Shown here: piece after piece, positions 1 to 7,077 of the stretch
Numbering within the stretch: position 1 is the first letter of the stretch
Layout of the letters: every line of letters starts with the position of its first letter
Assembly: GCA_050180015.1 (NCBI GenBank)
Contig: JBFXEO010000071.1
Location: forward strand, 1-12,506
From: JBFXEO01 sp050180015
GTDB lineage: Bacteria; Bacteroidota; Bacteroidia; Bacteroidales; Tenuifilaceae
Direction: 5' to 3'
Length of the DNA stretch: 12,506 nt
Position numbers and translations under genes: made by a program
The notes under the pieces: model-generated
Databases searched by the model: none
Told to the model about the DNA's origin: nothing
What the model saw: only the letters and a program-made list of their open reading frames with translations

Positions 1-700
1 CCTCAACGGTGAAGAATCCCTTATCGCAAAAAACATCTATATAATCGGCCACCTCCTCGGCAGCAACACGGGGAATCATCTCGTTTATAATTAAATCAAC
101 GTAATCTTTTTGCTTGCCCTTGTATTCGGCAGGAACGGCGTGAGCCCCCAAAAAGGTTGATTTAACTGTAAGCGGGGCGGTTTCTTTCAACCGGCGGATA
201 ACCCGGAGCATTTTTAACTCGTTCGCCGTGTCCAAGCCATAGCCACTTTTAATTTCAACGGCTCCTGTTCCCTTACCAATAATTTCGTTTACCCGATGCA
301 ATGCCTGCTCGTATAGTTCATCCTCCGAACTTTTAGCAAGGAGTTTTGCCGAGTTAAGAATTCCCCCTCCGCGTTTGGCTATTTCCCCATACGATAATCC
401 TCTGATCTTGTCAGTATATTCAATTTCACGGCTTCCGGCATAAACCAAGTGTGTATGGGAGTCGCAGAATGATGGAAATACCATCCTGTCATGAGCATTA
501 TAAATTAGCACATCGCCTGATAATGAAGACAACTCTGGAGCATTATCCATTGTGCCAAAATTTCTAATAATACCATCCTGGATTAACAAATAAGCATTGT
601 CAATACTATTCAATTTGGACATATTGCTTCCAGCAATCCACCTTGCAGGTGTCTTTTCTACCTGCACGAGCTTTTTTATGTTAAGTATGAGTATTTGCAT
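1..700 (-). CDS. hutI: Imidazolonepropionase, N-terminal part (runs off left edge)
   Basis: Imidazolonepropionase hydrolyses 4-imidazolone-5-propanoate to N-formimidoyl-glutamate, the third step of cytoplasmic histidine degradation. The gene begins with the ATG at 700 and stays open for 233 codons to base 2, so the C-terminal part lies outside the window; family members are about 410 residues. Visible hallmarks are the amidohydrolase metal motif SHTH (H82 and H84) after a short N-terminal beta-sandwich segment, the family motif SGYGLD near residue 152, GAHAVP with the metal-site histidine H187, and DVFCDKGFF near residue 222. I find no hutH, hutU or ftcD in the window; partners, if any, would be to the left. 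The 244-base spacer before it suggests its own transcript. Identity is confident from the motif set. Confidence 0.93.
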   Translation of the reverse strand, partial: MQILILNIKKLVQVEKTPARWIAGSNMSKLNSIDNAYLLIQDGIIRNFGTMDNAPELSSLSGDVLIYNAHDRMVFPSFCDSHTHLVYAGSREIEYTDKIRGLSYGEIAKRGGGILNSAKLLAKSSEDELYEQALHRVNEIIGKGTGAVEIKSGYGLDTANELKMLRVIRRLKETAPLTVKSTFLGAHAVPAEYKGKQKDYVDLIINEMIPRVAAEEVADYIDVFCDKGFFTVE

Positions 701-877
701 TACCTGATCGGTTAAACTACGGGTCGAAGTTACAGATTTAAGTGAAAAGTTAAAATGATATTAGAGACTGTTTAAAGTTCCGGGGTATTTTATTCCACGG
801 ATGAAGTTGAAGGGACTACAAGGAATTTAGAAAATCAGGGTCAACTTGCCAGCTCGATGAAACCAACCCGGGGTATT

Positions 878-900
878 AAAAAGATTGTGGCAAACAATTT
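878..900 (-). terminator. Weak candidate terminator downstream of the NPP gene
   Basis: Read on the minus strand, ATTGT (898-894) and ACAAT (888-884) form a small stem around a five-base loop, extendable by a G-U and an A-U pair, followed by C and five T (882-878). It lies about 45 bases past the NPP stop codon. The stem is short and AT-rich, so this is tentative. A second inverted repeat, TTAAGG 899-904 with CCTTAA 926-931, sits just before it. Confidence 0.3.
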
Positions 901-944
901 AAGGTATATAAGGGAGGCCATAAATCCTTAAGGTATTCCCCTTG

Positions 945-2180
945 CTAGTTGAGCATTCCTTTTACCGCCTCAATGCTCCCATCAATTTTTGCAGGTTGTA
1001 AGCCAAGGATATAGGCAATTACAGGGTAAACATCGATATTTATGAACGACGGTTGAATGTAACCCCTTTTAAATGCAGGGCCCCTTGCGAAAAATATTCC
1101 CTGCATATCGGGAACCATATTATCGTAGCCATGAGTACCGCCCGAGTATTTTTCCTTGTTGCCAGTCCAGCCCACGCTCCAGCCCAAATCGGCCTCTATC
1201 AGAATATCGTTCACCCTACGATTGTTACCATAAACGTAACGTTGAGGAATTTCGCTTCTTTCCCAAACTTTCAGGTGTTGAATTTTCCTGAGTTCCTCCA
1301 ACACCTGCCGGTAAAACCCGGGTTTAGGCTGAAGTGAAAGCACCGGGTTTCCTCCGGCAATTACGCTAAACCAATCCCTGTTTAACTCTTCGGACAAATT
1401 GATAACCCTGTCGCGAGAAATATCGGCCATTCCATGATCGGACAATACTATAACGTTGATTTTGCCAGCAATGGGTAAAGTTTCCAGCCTATCCATAAAG
1501 TAGCCTAAAAGGCTGTCGAGCTGCTCGGCGACCAACCTCGTTTCTTTGCCCAAAGGGCCAAAATCATGGCTCGTCCAGTCGGGCTGGTAGTAGTAAAAAG
1601 TTACCAAATGTGGCCGTTCTGCCTCTGGCAGCGAAAGCCAGCATAAAACCGTATCGACCCGCTGCTTGAAGGGTACCCGTCGGTTGTAACGCTTCCAGTA
1701 GGTAGGCTGAATGCCCTGAATCTTGGCCTCGGATCCTACCCAGTAAAACGAGGCCGTTTTAACCCCCTGTTTTTCGGCCGTTACCCAAATTGGCTCGCCC
1801 AAATAGAACTCGCCATTCTCCACGCTTTCTCTATCACCTAAAGCATAGTAACCCAGGGTTGAGTCGTAGAACGAGTTGTTTACTATACCATGATGGTCGG
1901 GGTATAGCCCTGTGGCAATACTGTAATGGTTGGGAAATGTTTTGGACGGATAGCAGCTGATTAACGATTTGGCCCTTATGCCCTCAGCAGCCATCCTGTT
2001 TAAGTTGGGTGTGTTAAAAACATCGGGGTAATCCCATCGAAAGGCATCAAAAGAAATTAGTATAACATAGCTATCGGGAGCCGGTGATTCTTTCTGTTGG
2101 CCAAAAGCATAAGCGGGCACAAACAACGTTAATGCTACCAATACGATACCTACAAGCCGGTGTAATCTAATTTTAGTCAT
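945..2180 (-). CDS. Exported nucleotide pyrophosphatase/phosphodiesterase (NPP family)
   Basis: A type I phosphodiesterase/NPP-family member of the alkaline phosphatase superfamily, 411 residues, expected to cleave phosphodiester or pyrophosphate bonds of nucleotides or related extracellular substrates with two Zn ions. Residues 1-27 form a signal peptide (KIRLHR, then a hydrophobic core, cleavage near AYAFG), so it should act outside the cytoplasm. The full active site is visible: D45 (SFDAFRWD), nucleophile T81 (SKTFPNH), N102, D201 and H205 (QPDWTSHD), D248-H249 (SDHGM) and H350 (GTHGYDN). From memory, the spacing matches Xanthomonas NPP with a constant offset of nine up to the SDHGM motif. 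The start is the ATG at 2180. It stands alone between the photolyase and hutI, with large spacers on both sides. The exact substrate (nucleotides or lipid headgroups) cannot be read from the sequence. Confidence 0.9.
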   Translation of the reverse strand: MTKIRLHRLVGIVLVALTLFVPAYAFGQQKESPAPDSYVILISFDAFRWDYPDVFNTPNLNRMAAEGIRAKSLISCYPSKTFPNHYSIATGLYPDHHGIVNNSFYDSTLGYYALGDRESVENGEFYLGEPIWVTAEKQGVKTASFYWVGSEAKIQGIQPTYWKRYNRRVPFKQRVDTVLCWLSLPEAERPHLVTFYYYQPDWTSHDFGPLGKETRLVAEQLDSLLGYFMDRLETLPIAGKINVIVLSDHGMADISRDRVINLSEELNRDWFSVIAGGNPVLSLQPKPGFYRQVLEELRKIQHLKVWERSEIPQRYVYGNNRRVNDILIEADLGWSVGWTGNKEKYSGGTHGYDNMVPDMQGIFFARGPAFKRGYIQPSFINIDVYPVIAYILGLQPAKIDGSIEAVKGMLN

Positions 2181-2214
2181 CGCTATAAAAACTTTAAATA
2201 TTTTACCGGTATAT

Positions 2215-2245
2215 GGCCATACTTCATTCTCCTTGAAGTACGGCT
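2215..2245. other. Strong intergenic hairpin between photolyase and NPP genes
   Basis: TACTTCA (2220-2226) and TGAAGTA (2234-2240) are a perfect 7-bp inverted repeat with a 7-base loop. After one A-C mismatch the pairing continues with GGCC (2215-2218) against GGCT (2242-2245), giving 11 of 12 pairs with one G-T. On the minus strand it follows the photolyase stop by about 70 bases and precedes the NPP start by about 35. Neither side has a T-run, so it is not a classical terminator; it could be a transcript end, an operator or a leader structure. Read on the minus strand, the loop is AGGAGAA. Confidence 0.5.
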
Positions 2246-2316
2246 ATTTCACTGGAAATTTACACGTGTTCTCCGGGGAAATTATTGATTCCCTGTTGAT
2301 TTCAATGATTTAATTT

Positions 2317-3678
2317 CTATTTGTGCAAATGTTTTGCAATATAGGCATCCACGTCGAATTTGCGCCTGCACCCCTCAAAATTCATATAACGAACTTTACC
2401 AAAAATTGGCCTCTCCGGCCATGCCCTGTCGTGAACACCGCCAATGGACCATGCAATACCCGCATAGCCATTGGGATCGCGTCCATCAATACTATACTTA
2501 TCGTTCAGGAATATTGCCATTCGCATGGCTTCCTCGGGGCAAGTTGACCACTCAAGAATTTTTTTTGCCCAGTACATACGCATGTACCCGTGCATTTTCC
2601 CGGTTACTACCATTTCGTTCTGAGCCGCATTCCAAAGGGAATCGTGCGTTTTGGAATACTCCAGCTCGTGAGTTGTGTACAGGTATTGCCGGACATCGAA
2701 CCTGTGGATTTTATGTGTTTCCCGGGCCCAATCGGGGAATCCGGCAAAACGCGAATAGGCCGGATTGTAGCAGCAAAAGTTATCGGACAACTCTTTACGA
2801 ACTATCAATTCTTCCAAAAATGCCTCCTTGTCTGCCCGTGGAGCATCAGTTCTTATAACCTCAATGGCTACACGCTGGGCCGATATTTGCCCGAAATGTA
2901 AATACGCCGACAAGTTCGATTGCCATTCTAAATTTGGGTTATTCCGGCCAGTAGAGTACCCCGATAATTTCTCCCGGAGAAATAGCTTTAGCACCTTCAG
3001 AGATTCGTCTTCTCCCGGTAAAAGCCAACCGATTGGCTTTACCGGGTTAAACGGATTTAACCACGAAACTACCTCGTGCCAGTTTGTTGATTTCTGGTTA
3101 GCTACACATGGGCGGTTCACTTTAGCAGCCGGATAGTCCACCAAAAAAGAGGACAAAAGGCGTTTTATTTTAGGACGAAAAGTGTAGGCTCCAAACTCCA
3201 ACTTTTCAGAGGCAAGCCAGCAAGGTATAATGTTATGGGCATCAACCTCGTGGTGCGGAGTTGCAATACGATCGTTAACCTGCCGTTTCCATTCCAGCTT
3301 AACTTGCAAAGGATCAAAATCGCTAACCAGCAATGATGCCTTAATGCTGTTGATGTATCCTGGAAGCGTATCTGCGGGGTTTCCTCTAAGCAGGGTAAAC
3401 CCTATACCCCTATCCAGCAATTCCGCTTCAACTTTGCGAAGCCCGCTTAACATAAAATCGTAGTGCCGTAAATTTGCCCCCAGGAATGCCGGTGAAAGTG
3501 TGAAGGCTACGCAAATAGGAACATCCAATTCGTTGGCCTTAGCTATGGAGTAAATAACTGCCCAGCTGTCATTTACCCGTTGGTCGCGCGACATCCAGTA
3601 AACAACAGGCCCCGGCAAATTACTGCCAGCCTTTAGTTCCCTAACCCGATGCTGGTTGAAGTCAATTCTGTTTAACAT
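2317..3678 (-). CDS. phrB: Class II CPD photolyase
   Basis: Deoxyribodipyrimidine photolyase: uses FAD and blue light to split cyclobutane pyrimidine dimers in DNA. With the preferred start it is 453 residues, normal for class II. The N-terminal alpha/beta antenna domain begins around PVVYWMSRDQRVNDSW. The C-terminal FAD domain carries YSTGRNNPN (about 241), RKELSDNFCCYNPAY (about 294), MHGYMRMYWAKKILEW (362-377) and the class II block from NDKYS to GGVHDRAW (392-420). W349, W370 and W377 match the Trp electron-transfer triad known from Methanosarcina mazei (W360, W381, W388) with a constant offset. The start chosen is the ATG at 3678. An in-frame GTG at 3690 would add four residues, but it lies about 7 bases past a TAnnTTTG promoter element and would leave almost no leader. 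The gene is preceded by a terminator and has its own promoter, so it is probably transcribed alone. Confidence 0.95.
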   Translation of the reverse strand: MLNRIDFNQHRVRELKAGSNLPGPVVYWMSRDQRVNDSWAVIYSIAKANELDVPICVAFTLSPAFLGANLRHYDFMLSGLRKVEAELLDRGIGFTLLRGNPADTLPGYINSIKASLLVSDFDPLQVKLEWKRQVNDRIATPHHEVDAHNIIPCWLASEKLEFGAYTFRPKIKRLLSSFLVDYPAAKVNRPCVANQKSTNWHEVVSWLNPFNPVKPIGWLLPGEDESLKVLKLFLREKLSGYSTGRNNPNLEWQSNLSAYLHFGQISAQRVAIEVIRTDAPRADKEAFLEELIVRKELSDNFCCYNPAYSRFAGFPDWARETHKIHRFDVRQYLYTTHELEYSKTHDSLWNAAQNEMVVTGKMHGYMRMYWAKKILEWSTCPEEAMRMAIFLNDKYSIDGRDPNGYAGIAWSIGGVHDRAWPERPIFGKVRYMNFEGCRRKFDVDAYIAKHLHK

Positions 3679-3697
3679 GAAAATTCGCACCTTCTGA

Positions 3698-3733
3698 CAA
3701 AGATACGGTTTAAATCAACTGTTTACCAACAAA
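3698..3733 (-). promoter_or_regulatory. Promoter of the photolyase gene
   Basis: On the minus strand TATCTTTG (3705-3698) matches the Bacteroidota -7 element TAnnTTTG exactly. TTG at 3729-3727 lies 21 bases upstream and TTTG at 3733-3730 lies 24 bases upstream, within or near the spacing known for the -33 element. The predicted start point is near 3690, a short leader before the ATG at 3678. It falls between the DHODH-like gene's terminator and the photolyase. Confidence 0.6.
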
Positions 3734-3752
3734 GTAGTATGTTATAAAATAA

Positions 3753-3775
3753 GATTCCGGGAAAATTCCGGAATC
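3753..3775 (-). terminator. Rho-independent terminator of the serine hydrolase/DHODH-like transcript
   Basis: GATTCCGG (3753-3760) and CCGGAATC (3768-3775) form a perfect 8-bp GC-containing stem with a 7-base loop. On the minus strand the 3' arm is followed by TTATTTTATAA, a T-rich tail. It lies about 50 bases past the stop codon of the DHODH-like gene and just upstream of the photolyase promoter. The stem is self-complementary, so it could also slow plus-strand transcription, but no plus-strand gene ends here. Confidence 0.62.
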
Positions 3776-3826
3776 CTTATGCGGCGTAACCTCAAGACTA
3801 GTTTAAAATATTACGTTGATAAAAAG

Positions 3827-4840
3827 TTACTTCAACGCAGAAGTTTTCAGAATATCGTTGGACCTTAGCAAAATATCAACGTACTGAGCCCTACGGTAGG
3901 CAAACGGATCGTGTAGGTTTTTCTTGGCAAGTTTTCCCCGGAAATCATCAATCGACCGGTAGTTCTTCTGATTCATCCATCTTTCAATATCACTCAAAAT
4001 ATTGGTAATATGTTCAATCCCGTTTGCATACAGGGTACTAACAACCTGAAATGCCGATGCACCTGCAAGAATCATTTTTATAGCATCGGAACCATTCATG
4101 ATCCCGGTAGCGGAGCACAAATCAGCAGCAACATTTCCGTAAAGTAGCCCGGTAAACCGTAACGGTAAGCGCATATCGTTGGAGCTACTCAAAATGATAG
4201 TTTGAATAAGCTCTTCCCTGTCAATATCGATATCGGGCTGAAATAAACGGTTGAACAAGACGAAGCCATGAACCTCGGTTTCGTCGAATCGGCGAATTGC
4301 ATCGAGCGGATTGGTGTAAAACGGGCTCAACTTTACACTTACCGGTATCGTCAGCGTTTCCCTTACGCTTCTCAAAATATCAACCTGCGAATGAATAATA
4401 GTTTTTCCCTCAACCTCAAAGTCCTTGGGTGTTGTGTAAAAATTCAGCTCTATTGCATCAACGCCTGTTTTTTCAACTTCCAGGGCGTACTCCGCCCAGG
4501 TATCGGGATGCAGCGCATTCAAACTGGCTATTACCGGAATGCTCAGCGTTTCCTTTGCTTTTTTCAGCTTTGCCAGATGCTCCGCGGGGCCGGCATGTTT
4601 TAGCGTTGGAAAAAGTTTCACCATTTCGGCATGGCGTTCGTTGTATTCCTCCAGCTCATTTTCCATCTCCAGCTCTTCGAGCTGGATTTGCTCCTCAAAA
4701 AGCGATTTGAAAACAACAGCTCCAGCACCGGCAGCTTCAATGGCCTTTAGGGTATCGGGATTTGCGGTTAGGGACGAGGCACCCACTATCAGCGGGTTTT
4801 TAAGTTCAAGTCCCAGGTAAGTTGTTTTTAGCTTCGACAT
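3827..4840 (-). CDS. Dihydroorotate dehydrogenase-like FMN TIM-barrel protein
   Basis: A 337-residue protein of the dihydroorotate dehydrogenase superfamily, predicted cytosolic with FMN in a TIM barrel. It opens like class 1 enzymes (TTYLGLELKNPLIVGASSLT) and keeps probable flavin or phosphate contacts: K45 (FKSLFEE), N108 (SLNA), N133 (ELNF), K170 (VSVKLSPF), and glycine loops FTGLLYG (229-235) and ILAGASAFQVVS (257-268). The catalytic loop is changed: where class 1A has NxxCxN, this protein has N133-FY-T136-T-P138, so the active-site cysteine is threonine and the second asparagine is proline. It is therefore probably not the pyrimidine-pathway enzyme, and I give no pyrD symbol. A charged segment (residues 48-70, rich in Glu) is inserted after K45. 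It follows the serine hydrolase gene by 14 bases, suggesting co-transcription. Substrate and electron partner are unknown. Confidence 0.85.
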   Translation of the reverse strand: MSKLKTTYLGLELKNPLIVGASSLTANPDTLKAIEAAGAGAVVFKSLFEEQIQLEELEMENELEEYNERHAEMVKLFPTLKHAGPAEHLAKLKKAKETLSIPVIASLNALHPDTWAEYALEVEKTGVDAIELNFYTTPKDFEVEGKTIIHSQVDILRSVRETLTIPVSVKLSPFYTNPLDAIRRFDETEVHGFVLFNRLFQPDIDIDREELIQTIILSSSNDMRLPLRFTGLLYGNVAADLCSATGIMNGSDAIKMILAGASAFQVVSTLYANGIEHITNILSDIERWMNQKNYRSIDDFRGKLAKKNLHDPFAYRRAQYVDILLRSNDILKTSALK

Positions 4841-4854
4841 GGCAATTTATTTTA

Positions 4855-5922
4855 TCAATTTATACTCTGTGAATAGGATATTGAGGAAAGTATTGATTTT
4901 ACCAGTTCATCGATGGTTTTAGGCCATTGATAATCGGAAAAATTCTGCGCGTTAATTGCAATTACCAGCCCTTTATCCGGAACAGTGTAAACATACTGAT
5001 CGCCGTAGCCAGCAGCATAAACCAAAGGGTTCCCATCGGGCTGTTTGCCAACCCACCAGTTTAGGCCATAGCCGAGGTTGTCTGTAATGGTAGTGATTTT
5101 TTTTGTTGATAATTTCACCCAGCTCTCCGGTACTATACGGTTTCCCCACGGGGCACCATCGTTTATTACAATTAGCCCGAGCTTAGCCATATCAAGCGTG
5201 GTAAGTTCAATTCCGCCCCACGCAGGTGAAGTATTTGACGGATAGCTCTCCCAGCTATAGCTTTGGATGGACAGGGGTTCGAACAAATACTTGTGGGTTA
5301 ACCCATCAAAAGGTAAGCCCGATGCCCGGCTTAACACTTCGGCTACCACCTGCGATGCAAGGCTATTATAGCAAAATTTGGTGCCGGGCAACGTATCGAT
5401 TGGCAGGTTGAAAAATTTTTCCACCCAGTTCGACTCTGTCCCCAGTAATACCATAAAACAGTTGGAGGCGTAGTTGTAAGGGAATTTCCATTCATCCCAC
5501 TTCAACCCCGAAGTTTGGGTTAGCAAATGCCTTAGCGTGATCTCCTTTTTCAGGGTATCTTTAGCGAATATCGAGCTGTCTTCAGGAAAGTATTCCCATA
5601 CCGGAGTGTCCAACGAGTTTATATACCCTTTTTCCAGGCAAACGCCAACCATAATAGAGGTGATGCTTTTGGTCACAGAGCTGATTTGATTCAGGGTGCT
5701 CCGGCTGTTAAAGCCATAATATTTCTCGTGTATTATTTTCCCGTTACTGTTCAGTATAAGCAACCCGGTAATTTTACCGTAACTGCCGTTCCTTATATCG
5801 CCGTCTATTTCCCTTAATTTAGTGTAATTCAACAGCGCATAGTGGCTCCCGCCCAATGGGTAACCGGCAAACGATAGCCCTATCAGAATAAAACTTAAAC
5901 ATAAACTTCGGCAGATAACCAT
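4855..5922 (-). CDS. Exported serine hydrolase, beta-lactamase class C family
   Basis: A 355-residue protein of the beta-lactamase/penicillin-binding-protein-like (class C, family VIII esterase) group. A hydrophobic stretch at residues 5-20 ending in SFAG looks like a signal peptide, so it should act in the periplasm or at the envelope. The catalytic SxxK is S82-V-T-K85 (QISSVTKSITS), the second motif is Y185-N-S187 (FCYNSLAS), and the region that replaces KTG is the AAGYGDQYVY segment around 303-312, typical of this family. The block TLRHLLTQTSGL (129-140) is also conserved. True AmpC activity is unlikely to be predictable; members include esterases, D-aminopeptidases and proteins with cell-wall roles. 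The start is the ATG at 5922. It heads a likely two-gene unit with the DHODH-like gene. Confidence 0.88.
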   Translation of the reverse strand: MVICRSLCLSFILIGLSFAGYPLGGSHYALLNYTKLREIDGDIRNGSYGKITGLLILNSNGKIIHEKYYGFNSRSTLNQISSVTKSITSIMVGVCLEKGYINSLDTPVWEYFPEDSSIFAKDTLKKEITLRHLLTQTSGLKWDEWKFPYNYASNCFMVLLGTESNWVEKFFNLPIDTLPGTKFCYNSLASQVVAEVLSRASGLPFDGLTHKYLFEPLSIQSYSWESYPSNTSPAWGGIELTTLDMAKLGLIVINDGAPWGNRIVPESWVKLSTKKITTITDNLGYGLNWWVGKQPDGNPLVYAAGYGDQYVYTVPDKGLVIAINAQNFSDYQWPKTIDELVKSILSSISYSQSIN

Positions 5923-6004
5923 AACGGTAAAGTTATTTTACTAAAATTAGTGTAATTATGGCAGCAACGCAATAGCTTTGGGAAAAAACTGATATGTAAA
6001 ACCC

Positions 6005-6035
6005 AAAAAAGGAGGTTTAGTTCAATAATCACCTC
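6005..6035 (-). terminator. Candidate terminator of the glycosyltransferase-queG transcript
   Basis: On the minus strand GAGGT (6035-6031) pairs with ACCTC (6016-6012) around a 14-base loop, followed by C and six T (6010-6005). It lies about 80 bases beyond the queG stop and before the serine hydrolase. The stem is only 5 bp, so the T-run is the main support. Confidence 0.4.
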
Positions 6036-6089
6036 TGCAAAATTCGACTAAAACAACAATTATTGGAGATATTACGTACCAAGCCAACG

Positions 6090-6119
6090 GTAGCCATTAC
6101 TTCTGGAACCGATGGCTAC
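6090..6119 (-). other. Hairpin overlapping the queG stop codon
   Basis: GTAGCCAT (6090-6097) and ATGGCTAC (6112-6119) are an exact 8-bp inverted repeat with a 14-base loop. The right arm includes the queG TAG stop (6116-6118), so a minus-strand transcript would fold its last codons into a stem. No T-run follows. It may stabilise the 3' end or act with the T-tract hairpin further on. Confidence 0.4.
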
Positions 6120-7033
6120 TCTGTTAACATCATTCGAATTGCCGAGGTAACTTTATCGTATCCAGCCCTCGTTAGCGGAGTGTTGCCAAACAATTCGTCG
6201 AATTGCTCTTTGGTCAAACCGGATAGTTTATCCGGAGTAATGCCGTTTAAATGTTTGGATTGCAGCCGGGAGTGGTCAATAATCCTCGCTTTTTTGTTCC
6301 AGGGGCAAACCTCCTGACAAATGTCGCAACCGAAACACCAGCCATGAAGGGAAGAATACTCCCGTGCACTCAGCGGAGTTTTTTTTTCGATATTGGTGTA
6401 CGAGATACATTTACCCGAATCGATAACCCGTGGGCTAACAATTGCCCCCGTAGGGCAGGCATCGATACAACGGGTACAGTTACCGCACCTATCGGCAACA
6501 GCCAACGTTGTGGGTTCTATATCCGCATCAACAATAAGTTCGGCAATAAAAACAAACGATCCCAGCGAGGAATTTATCAGATTGCTGTTTTTGCCAACCC
6601 ATCCTAACCCCGAAGATGTAGCCCAGGCCCTTTCCAGCACCGGGGCCGAATCGACAAAAGCCCTGCCATTTACATCACCGAACTCCAGCCTGATCCTAGT
6701 AAGCAGCTCGTAAAGATATTTCTTTACCACGTTGTGGTAATCGGGGCCAAGGGCATAGCGTGATATTTTAGGCGTTTCAGTAAAAACAGGCAAATCGCTT
6801 CTATTGTAGCTATACAAAATACTGATAACCGATTTGGAATTGGGGACAAGTAGCGTAGTATCCATCCGTAAATCCCTGTTGCGAACCATATAGCCCATCT
6901 CGGCCTGATATCCGTTTTGAATCCAAGAGGAAAAGTGCATCTCCTCTCCCTCCAGCTTTCTGGCCAGCGAAACACCACAGGCATCAAAACCAACATCAAG
7001 GGCAAGTTCTACTATTCTCCGGTTCGGTATCAT
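6116..7033 (-). CDS. queG: Epoxyqueuosine reductase QueG
   Basis: QueG reduces epoxyqueuosine to queuosine at wobble position 34 of GUN-anticodon tRNAs, the last step of queuosine synthesis, using cobalamin and two [4Fe-4S] clusters in the cytoplasm. At 305 residues it is shorter than the E. coli and Bacillus enzymes (about 380) because the C-terminal HEAT-like region is missing, as is usual in Bacteroidota. Visible elements are the N-terminal GFDACGVS and WIQNGYQAEMGYM segments, VDSAPVLERAWA with the likely catalytic acid D128, GWVGKNSNLI (144-153), and the cluster motifs CGNCTRCIDACP (C183, C186, C189, C193) and CFGCDICQEVCPWN (C233, C236, C239, C243), plus C209. The ATG is at 7033. It lies 44 bases after the glycosyltransferase and is probably co-transcribed with it; no other queuosine genes are present. 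Confidence 0.95.
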   Translation of the reverse strand: MIPNRRIVELALDVGFDACGVSLARKLEGEEMHFSSWIQNGYQAEMGYMVRNRDLRMDTTLLVPNSKSVISILYSYNRSDLPVFTETPKISRYALGPDYHNVVKKYLYELLTRIRLEFGDVNGRAFVDSAPVLERAWATSSGLGWVGKNSNLINSSLGSFVFIAELIVDADIEPTTLAVADRCGNCTRCIDACPTGAIVSPRVIDSGKCISYTNIEKKTPLSAREYSSLHGWCFGCDICQEVCPWNKKARIIDHSRLQSKHLNGITPDKLSGLTKEQFDELFGNTPLTRAGYDKVTSAIRMMLTE

Positions 7034-7077
7034 TATACTTCCGAGTATTCAGATTACGTTCACGTCCATACCGCTAA

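Noticed and set aside
2334..2858. A 174-codon open frame on the plus strand inside the photolyase gene
   Set aside because: It is antisense to a clearly conserved enzyme, its translation has low-complexity, cysteine- and proline-rich composition unlike any family I know, and it has no promoter or start context.
945..3690. A defence or phage-related island around the NPP and photolyase genes
   Set aside because: Both are ordinary enzymes with separate spacers and transcription signals, and no integrase, transposase, attachment-site repeat or toxin gene is nearby.
5928..5935. TAACTTTA on the minus strand as a promoter for the serine hydrolase
   Set aside because: It differs from TAnnTTTG at the last base, lies 5 bases from the ATG, and has no TTG at suitable spacing.
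6724..7005. A 93-codon minus-strand frame overlapping queG in another frame
   Set aside because: queG motifs cover the whole stretch in its own frame; the alternative product resembles no family.
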